Source of the DNA: a bacterium
GTDB taxonomy: Bacteria; Actinomycetota; Thermoleophilia; Solirubrobacterales; Solirubrobacteraceae
Direction: 5' to 3'
NCBI GenBank assembly: GCA_021323635.1
Contig: JAJPKQ010000012.1
Span: forward strand, 34,277-98,276
Length of the DNA: 64,000 bases
Within the stretch, counting starts at the first letter, position 1; the number at the start of each line of letters is the position of its first letter. The notes below the pieces were generated by a model. The model had not been told where the DNA came from. It did no database searches and worked only from the letters and a program-made list of their open reading frames with translations. Below, piece by piece: positions 58,261 to 64,000 of this stretch. The translations under genes were made by a program, and so were the position numbers.

Positions 58261-59391
58261 TCAGACGGGCGGCTGCCGCGTGCCTGCGCCGGCCGGCTGC
58301 GCCGCAGGCCGCTCTGCGCTGCGGCGCTCCGGAGCGCTCGCGAGCAGGGCACGCGTGGCGCCGGCGATCTCGATCGCCGCCTCGCGCGAGCGGCGGCTCG
58401 CTCCGGTCATGTTGATGAAGCCGTGGATCAGCCCCTCGCAGCGGCGTAGGATGACGGGCGTTCCGGCCTCGCTGAGCGCGTGCGCGTAGGCCTCGCCCTC
58501 GTCGCGCAGCGGGTCAAAGCCGGCTGTCACGACCAGCGCTGGCGGCAGCCCCGAGAGGTCGGGCGCGCGCAGGGGCGAGATCCGTGGGTCGCTGCGGTCC
58601 ACGCTCTCATCGCCGACGTAGTGGCGATCGAACCAGTCCATGTCCTCAGCGGTCAGGAAGAAGCCCTCTGCGAAGATGCTGCGGGAGGGATGCTTGTAGG
58701 CGATGTCGGTGGCGGGGTAGATCAGCACCTGGGCAGCAGGCGTCGGGCCCCCCTCGCGCGCGAGCAGCTGGGAGACAACCGCGGCGAGGTTGGCGCCGGC
58801 GCTGTCGCCCGCGACCCCGATGCGGTCGCGATCAGCGCCCAGGCGCTCGGCGCTCGCGAGCGCCCATTCGAAGGCTGCCTGCGCGTCTTCCACCGCGGCG
58901 GGGAAGGGATGCTCGGGCGCCAGGCGATAGTCGATCGCGAGCACTCGCGCGCCGCTGTGGCGGGCTAGCAGGCGACAGAAGGCATCGTGGGTGTCAAGGT
59001 CGCCGAATACGAAGCCCCCGCCGTGGTAGTAGACGATCAGCGCTCGCTCGCAGCGCCCCTCGGTGGCGTGATAGAGGCGGGCGGGGAGCCCGTCGCCGTT
59101 GTCTATCAGCAGGTCGCTCGCTGCGATCGAGCGATCGACCGGGCCGCCGGCGACGGCAGCGCCGTGGCGGCGCAGGCGCCGCATCTGCGCGGGCGTCATC
59201 GCGCCGACCCTGGGCTCCCGCTGCAGGGCGAAGAGCTTCAGCAGCAGCTGGATCTCCGGCGCCAGCCGTTCGCCGTCGCGCTCGATTGGGGAGCCGCCTG
59301 CCAGCGCCAGCGCAGCTCGCTCGGGCAGCGACATGACCGCACGCAGCAGGGCGTATTCGATGCGCTGACGTGGGGTTCGCGAGTCGCTCAT
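58261..59391 (-). CDS. Hormone-sensitive-lipase-family esterase
   Basis: A 376-aa alpha/beta hydrolase with the HSL oxyanion motif HGGGF (123-127), nucleophile Ser197 in GDSAG, acid in FDPLRDEG and His in LIHGF. An N-terminal cap of about 100 residues and a disordered C-terminal tail complete it. It cleaves short-chain esters. Upstream promoter is unclear. Confidence 0.92.
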   Translation of the reverse strand: MSDSRTPRQRIEYALLRAVMSLPERAALALAGGSPIERDGERLAPEIQLLLKLFALQREPRVGAMTPAQMRRLRRHGAAVAGGPVDRSIAASDLLIDNGDGLPARLYHATEGRCERALIVYYHGGGFVFGDLDTHDAFCRLLARHSGARVLAIDYRLAPEHPFPAAVEDAQAAFEWALASAERLGADRDRIGVAGDSAGANLAAVVSQLLAREGGPTPAAQVLIYPATDIAYKHPSRSIFAEGFFLTAEDMDWFDRHYVGDESVDRSDPRISPLRAPDLSGLPPALVVTAGFDPLRDEGEAYAHALSEAGTPVILRRCEGLIHGFINMTGASRRSREAAIEIAGATRALLASAPERRSAERPAAQPAGAGTRQPPV

Positions 59392-59512
59392 CGCGCAGCT
59401 TGCGCCACTCTACCGTGTTTGTGCCCGTGCGCTGATCATGCGCAGGAGCCCGCTTGGTATGGTCCGAGCGCGACAGGCAGCAGCGGCGCGGTCCAGATCA
59501 AAGGAGCGGCAG

Positions 59513-59938
59513 ATGGCGGCAGAGGAGCAGTATCCGGGCGTGACCGTCGGAGATGGATACGCAGTTGGCAACCTAGACGATCTCGGGCAGGGGCCCGGCT
59601 TTCGCAAGGTGCGCCGCGCGCTTGGCGTGCAGGAGCTCGGCGTCAACGCGATCGTGATGCCGGCGGGGATCGAGAGCGGCGCCCACTATCACGACCAGCA
59701 GGAGGAGCTCTACTTCGTCCATCGCGGAGCGATCGAGATCGAATTCGGCGACGGCAGCGTGCACGAGCTGCGCGAGGGCGGCTTTGCGCGCGTCGATGCG
59801 CCGACGGTGCGCCGGATCAGGAACCGCGGCCCGCAGGAGGCAATCTACGTATGCGTCGGCGCCAAGGGCGGCTACGTGGGCCGCGATGGGCGCACGCCGC
59901 CGGGCGAGGAGGAGCGCGTTCGAGCGCTGCACGGGTAG
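59513..59938 (+). CDS. Cupin-domain protein
   Basis: A 141-aa single cupin. Metal ligands are expected in GAHYHDQQEELYFVHRG (about 56-72: His, His, Glu, and a later His). AAAGGAGCGGCAG before ATG 59513 fixes the start. Possible isomerase, dioxygenase or sensor; function unknown. It touches the next gene by one base. Confidence 0.85.
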   Translation: MAAEEQYPGVTVGDGYAVGNLDDLGQGPGFRKVRRALGVQELGVNAIVMPAGIESGAHYHDQQEELYFVHRGAIEIEFGDGSVHELREGGFARVDAPTVRRIRNRGPQEAIYVCVGAKGGYVGRDGRTPPGEEERVRALHG

Positions 59939-60639
59939 TGGGGGTGGCGGCGCTAGGCGGCAGCGAGAGACGCGGGCGGGCAAGCGCTCCCGCTCGTGGC
60001 GGCGTTGCCGCGCGGCGCCCAGGCATTGCGCCGGCGCTTGCGGCGCTTGCGCGCGCGGATGCGACGCTTGCGGAGCTGATCGACCGTTACGGCAAGCGCG
60101 TCTGGCAGCAGCGGATAGCAGAGCGGCCGCGCGAGCCCTTTGCGGCGCTGCTGCGCGCGATCGTCGGCCAGCAGGTCTCAGTGGCCGCAGCGCGCACGAT
60201 CTTCGGGCGTCTGGAAGCGAGCTTCGGCAACAGCCTGCCCACCCCTGTGCAGCTGCTTGAGGCCGACCCGGGTCTGTTGCGCAGCGCCGGGCTCTCTGCC
60301 TCCAAGGTGCGCTACGCGCGCGAGCTTGCGCTGCGCGCGCGCCAGGGGATGCTCGATCGGGCGCGCTTTGAGGGCGCCGATGACCAGACGGTTGCGGCGG
60401 CGCTCGAAGCGGTGCCGGGCATAGGGCGCTGGACGGCGCAGATGTTCCTTATCTTCCACCTCGGCCGTCTCGATGTGCTGCCCTGCGAGGACCTTGGCCT
60501 GCGCCGCTCGGTGGGGTTGCATTATGGCTATCCGGAGACCCCCTCCGCGGCGGCGGTGCGGGAGCTCGGCAAGCGCTGGATGCCATACCGCTCGATCGCG
60601 ACGGTCTACCTGTGGCGGGCGGTGGCCACGACACCTTAG
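59938..60639 (+). CDS. DNA-3-methyladenine glycosylase II (AlkA/MAG-like)
   Basis: A 233-aa HhH-GPD DNA glycosylase. FAALLRAIVGQQVSVAAA is the entry helix, AVPGIGRWTAQM the hairpin, and Asp185 in PCEDLGL the catalytic aspartate. Removes alkylated purines. Start GTG 59938 overlaps the cupin stop by one base; GTG 59944 is also possible. The first 30 residues are basic and disordered. Confidence 0.92.
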   Translation: MGVAALGGSERRGRASAPARGGVAARRPGIAPALAALARADATLAELIDRYGKRVWQQRIAERPREPFAALLRAIVGQQVSVAAARTIFGRLEASFGNSLPTPVQLLEADPGLLRSAGLSASKVRYARELALRARQGMLDRARFEGADDQTVAAALEAVPGIGRWTAQMFLIFHLGRLDVLPCEDLGLRRSVGLHYGYPETPSAAAVRELGKRWMPYRSIATVYLWRAVATTP

Positions 60640-60664
60640 GCGCAGTGTGAGCGACGCCCATGCG

Positions 60665-62338
60665 ATGGCTCCGAGCGTGATCTGCCTGCGTCTGCGCACG
60701 GCTGGCCGGCGCCTGGCGCTGAGCGCCGTGACGGCTGCGCTTGCCGGACTCACCGGCACGGCGCTTGCCGCGCCGCTGAGGGCGCCTGTGGTCGGGCCCC
60801 TCGAAGGGCACGCGCTCCGCCACGCTGCTGGGAGCGGATCGGCGCCCGGCGAGGAAGGCGGGGCGGCGGGCGCGCACGGGGCAGGGCCGTTCATATCCGC
60901 GCCTGTGCTTGACCCGCCGCGGCTCGCGATTCCGATCGACCGCAAGGGGCCGAGCGGAAGCGCTGCCGGCGCAGGCAGAGGGCAGATCGCAGCTGCGCCG
61001 GAATACATCTTCCTTGCCCCGCACATCGACTTCGCAGATCACGAACCCTTCATCGGCGCGGCCGGCCCGGAGATCGTCGAACCCGACGGCAGGCTCGTCT
61101 GGCAGCTGCCGATGCGCGGGGAGCGGACGATCGGCGGCCGGCCGGCGCAGCTCTCGGCCAACGACTTCACCACGGCAACCTACGAAGGAAAGCCGGTGCT
61201 GGTTTGGTGGGAAGGCTACATGACCCCGGAAGCGACGACCGGCGGCGTGTGGGTGATCGCAAACCAGCACTACCAGCGCATCGCGACCATTCGCCCGCCG
61301 CGCGGCCTGCAGCTGGACCTGCACGACATCGAGATCACGCCAAATGGGATGGCCTACGTGATTGCGAGCAGAACGGTCTCGATCAACCTCAGGGGCTGCT
61401 GCGGGGGGCCCGTGCACGGGGAGATCTACGACCAGGAGATCCTTGAGATCGAGATCAGGACCGGCAGGGTTGTCTGGTCCTGGGATGCGCTCGCGCACAT
61501 CCCGCTGAGCGAGTCCTACGAGCCGATCCCGCGCAACCGGCCGTGGTTTCCCTACCACCTCAACGCGATCGCGATCGGGCCCTCGGGCAACCTGATCGTC
61601 TCGGCCCGCAACACCTGGGCTGCTTACTGGGTCAAGCGCGCGGGGCGCAGGGATGATGGAGCCGTGCTTGCGACGCTTGGCGGCAAGCGCTCGACCTTCA
61701 AGCTTGGGCCGGGCGCGCGCTTTGCCTGGCAGCACGACGTGCGCCCGCACGGCAGCGATGAGGTGTCGCTGTTTGACGACGAGGCCGCTCCGGTCGAGGG
61801 CAGGCAGTCGCGCGGGCTGATCCTCTCACTTGACTGGACGCAGCATACCGCAACTGTGCTTCACCAGTATCTGCTGCCGCGCCCGCAGCTTGCCGGCAGC
61901 CAGGGCAACGTCGAGGTGGAGGGGGATGGGAACGTCTTTGTGGGCTGGGGGCAGCTGCCTTGCTTCAGCGAATACAGCGCCTCGGGCACCCTGCTCTATG
62001 AGGGGGTGCTGCCGGGGCCGGACGGCTCCTACCGCGCCTTTCGCGCGCCCTGGGTGGGTCTGCCGCTCGCTCGCCCCTCAGCGTTCGCCAGGCGCCTGGG
62101 CGTGAGCGGCCGTGTGAACGTGTACGCAAGCTGGAATGGGGCCACGCAGGTCGCCTCCTGGCAGCTGCTGGCGGGGGCAAGCGCCGCCAGGCTCGCAGCG
62201 GTCGGCAGACCGGCTCCGCGGCAGGGCTTCCAGACCACCATCGCCACCAGCGACCAGGGCCCCTTCTACGCCGTGCAGGCGCTCGGTCCCAGGGGCGAAG
62301 CGCTCGCTCGCTCAAAGCCGATCGGGCTGCTCCGCTAG
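60665..62338 (+). CDS. Secreted arylsulfotransferase-like protein
   Basis: A 557-aa exported protein. The N-terminus (RLRTAGRRLALSAVTAALAG to about residue 35) is a signal peptide with twin-Arg character. After a linker of about 80 residues, the core (about 105-480) is a beta-propeller with LHDIEITPNGMAYVIAS and WFPYHLNAIAIGPSGNLIVS, matching ASST-type (Arylsulfotran_2) family. A C-terminal Ig-like domain follows. Whether it transfers sulfate is uncertain. Convergent with the next gene. Confidence 0.85.
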   Translation: MAPSVICLRLRTAGRRLALSAVTAALAGLTGTALAAPLRAPVVGPLEGHALRHAAGSGSAPGEEGGAAGAHGAGPFISAPVLDPPRLAIPIDRKGPSGSAAGAGRGQIAAAPEYIFLAPHIDFADHEPFIGAAGPEIVEPDGRLVWQLPMRGERTIGGRPAQLSANDFTTATYEGKPVLVWWEGYMTPEATTGGVWVIANQHYQRIATIRPPRGLQLDLHDIEITPNGMAYVIASRTVSINLRGCCGGPVHGEIYDQEILEIEIRTGRVVWSWDALAHIPLSESYEPIPRNRPWFPYHLNAIAIGPSGNLIVSARNTWAAYWVKRAGRRDDGAVLATLGGKRSTFKLGPGARFAWQHDVRPHGSDEVSLFDDEAAPVEGRQSRGLILSLDWTQHTATVLHQYLLPRPQLAGSQGNVEVEGDGNVFVGWGQLPCFSEYSASGTLLYEGVLPGPDGSYRAFRAPWVGLPLARPSAFARRLGVSGRVNVYASWNGATQVASWQLLAGASAARLAAVGRPAPRQGFQTTIATSDQGPFYAVQALGPRGEALARSKPIGLLR

Positions 62339-62367
62339 GGCGCCCGGTGGCCGGCTGTGGGCGATCC

Positions 62368-63594
62368 TCAGCCAAGCGGCGTGGCGATCGCCGCCAGCGG
62401 ATCGCCAGCCAGGCTCTGCCCACCCGCCGCACAGAGGCCTGCTGAGGTGCAGGAGACCGCGACAAGGAAGCCTCTGGCTGCTCCGGCGATCTTCGCCATC
62501 CGCCACGAGGTGCCGTCCCATTCCTCGGCGAAGGGAGCAGCTTCGGAGGGATTGGCGATGCCGGGCCCGACAAGCTCGTTTGAGCCGACCGCCCAGCAGT
62601 CGCGTTCCGAGACGCAAGCGATCCCCTGCAGCGTGACATCGGGGTGTTGCGGGCTTGCCATCGGGACGCTCTGCCAGGTGCCGTCGATCAGGTGGACGGC
62701 GGCCGGTCGCAGGCCGCCGCTGTTGCGATCACCGACGATCCAGCAAGTCGTGAGCGTTGCGCAGCTGATCGCGCCCTCACCGCCGCTCATCGCTATCGGC
62801 AGCCTCTCCGGCGCCCACCGTCGTCCGTTGAAGTTGGCGATCTCGTAGGTTGCGCTGCTCCTGCCGATCGGGCGCTCGGTCGCCCAGCAGGCATCGGCGC
62901 CGGCACATGCGACATCCACAAGCGAGCCGCCCGTGCCTGTAGCTGACACGAGCACGAGCCGACGCCCGTTCCGATGCTCAAGCAGCGTGTTGTGCGTGCC
63001 TGCGGCGCTCTCACCGAGATTCTTGCCGCCGACCGCCCAGCAGTCGGCGTGCGAGAGGCAGGCGCCGGACCCGAGGGCGTCGCCATTGCCCGAGGAAGGA
63101 GGGCTCGGGGCGCCGATCGGCGACCAGGAGCGCCCGTTCCAGCGCAGGGCGAGCGCGTGGCCGCTGGGGTTGCCGACCCGGCCGACGGCAAGGCAGAACG
63201 ACGCTGAGCTGCACGAGATCGAGACGAGGGCGCTCTGGCGCATGCGCAGGCGGTCGCTCAGCCTCCAGGCGTGACCGTTGTAGCGCCAGATCAGGGCGGT
63301 GTTCGAGGTCAGCTGAGTGCGACCGTGAGTGACCGTCGCGTCCCCGACAGCGAAGCAGAGCGTCGCCGAGATGCATGAGACCCCACCGACCCCGGTGATC
63401 TGCGCAGCGGTCTTCGGCAGCGTCGTTGCGAGGAGCTCGCTCGCGGCGGCTGGCGAGGTGCCCGGCACCGCGGCGGGCGCCTGCTGCGCGGTTGCGTTCT
63501 GGGCGCTCGCAACGGCAAGGCTCAGGGCGAGCGCGCCGATGGCGGCCGCGCGCGGCGACCGATAGAGACCGCGCTGGCTCGTTGCGGGCTCCAT
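62368..63594 (-). CDS. Secreted seven-repeat protein with CX5C pairs
   Basis: A 408-aa exported protein with signal peptide (about 13-38). It holds seven repeats, each with a CX5C pair at 74/80, 128/134, 179/185, 230/236, 278/284, 327/333 and 382/388, usually followed by WAVG or LAVG. Spacing of about 48-55 residues is that of beta-propeller blades, each perhaps closed by a disulfide. No catalytic motif is visible. ATG 63594 has GGAG-like bases only downstream; an upstream start would add 18 residues. Confidence 0.8.
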   Translation of the reverse strand: MEPATSQRGLYRSPRAAAIGALALSLAVASAQNATAQQAPAAVPGTSPAAASELLATTLPKTAAQITGVGGVSCISATLCFAVGDATVTHGRTQLTSNTALIWRYNGHAWRLSDRLRMRQSALVSISCSSASFCLAVGRVGNPSGHALALRWNGRSWSPIGAPSPPSSGNGDALGSGACLSHADCWAVGGKNLGESAAGTHNTLLEHRNGRRLVLVSATGTGGSLVDVACAGADACWATERPIGRSSATYEIANFNGRRWAPERLPIAMSGGEGAISCATLTTCWIVGDRNSGGLRPAAVHLIDGTWQSVPMASPQHPDVTLQGIACVSERDCWAVGSNELVGPGIANPSEAAPFAEEWDGTSWRMAKIAGAARGFLVAVSCTSAGLCAAGGQSLAGDPLAAIATPLG

Positions 63595-64000
63595 AGGAGG
63601 GGCGCTTCGACTCGACCGCTGCGCTGGTAACGCTTGGTGGCCGCCCACGGAGCGCGATCGACCTCCGCCGGCGTGGGGCTGCGGAAGAGACCGCTGCAGG
63701 GGCGCCAGGCAGAGCCGCGCGACGGCAGCGGCGCTGTCCTGCCGCTCACAGCATCAGCGGCTGCGGCGCAGCGCCGCTGTACGGGCTACCGTCGCCGCTC
63801 GCGCTCGAAAGGGGTCGGATGCTGACAGCGACTCCGCTGCCGCGCAGCGCGACGGCTCGCAGGAATTTCCCAGGAGGCGCTGAAAGCGGCTGAAGGTGTG
63901 TGGGTTCAAGACATATGTCCCAGGTGATAGGTCTCTGGTGAGTCGAGACATGCGTCTCACCCTGGACAGGGATCTCGCTGGGCACTGGTCGTGGAGGCGA
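63595..64000. other. Non-coding end with dyad sequences
   Basis: No convincing gene in about 400 bases. Two dyads are visible: GACATATGTC (63910-63919) and GAGAC-ATGC-GTCTC (63945-63958), in a relatively AT-richer stretch. A frame beginning with ATG at 63950 runs off the window edge; it is too short to identify. This could be the end of an insertion sequence or the promoter of a gene beyond the edge. Confidence 0.4.

Overview
The window is GC-rich chromosomal DNA with dense genes, frequent GTG/TTG starts and many 1-4 nt start/stop overlaps. The gene set (fused SecDF, bifunctional Rel, Rex, K+-independent proton pyrophosphatase, FAD-linked alkyl-DHAP-synthase-like oxidase with GlpD) points to a deep-branching actinobacterium, most likely Thermoleophilia/Solirubrobacterales. 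That placement is inferred from gene content and base composition; no rRNA is present to confirm it.

Layout. 1-3 kb: a phosphomannomutase cut by the window edge, a two-gene unit with a HEPN-like protein, and an alpha/beta hydrolase. 3-14.5 kb: an informational block on the + strand: yebC, ruvC-ruvA-ruvB, a zinc-ribbon/PAS protein, secDF, recJ and rel, ending in a strong palindrome shared with a convergent lipid kinase gene. 15.6-17.3 kb: a SAM-I riboswitch controlling a threonine-synthase-like PLP enzyme and a MoaD/ThiS-like sulfur carrier, the most intriguing unit in the window. 17.4-25.4 kb: mscL with an added zinc ribbon, two TetR regulators, an AGPS-like oxidase plus glpD, a thioredoxin-TPR protein, and an MBL-FAH-TetR operon with a perfect palindromic operator. 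25.4-28.2 kb: an accessory island with a VapBC-like pair, an integrase scar, an unknown protein, an excisionase-like protein and a tRNA with a 31-nt D loop. 28.2-39.8 kb: uvrA, an acyltransferase, a nitroreductase, panC-panD-panB, uracil-DNA glycosylase, the t6A operon tsaE-tsaB-rimI-tsaD, and rex. 39.8-45.2 kb: a GCS2-type ligase, hppA, a structured leader, two TrkA-type proteins and tRNA-Gln. 45.2-52 kb: an MFS exporter with a heterodimeric ABC exporter, then dienelactone hydrolase and its MerR regulator. 52-64 kb: msrB, amt, msrA, a ROK kinase, xseA-xseB, an esterase, a cupin, an AlkA-type glycosylase, and two convergent secreted proteins (an arylsulfotransferase-like protein and a seven-repeat CX5C protein).

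How it works together: DNA repair and recombination (ruvCAB, recJ, uvrA, udg, xseAB, alkA-like), stringent response, t6A tRNA modification, pantothenate synthesis, methionine-sulfoxide repair and redox sensing form a housekeeping core. A recurring feature is a TANNNT -10 box 6-8 nt upstream of the start codon at about 14 genes, which implies widespread leaderless transcription.
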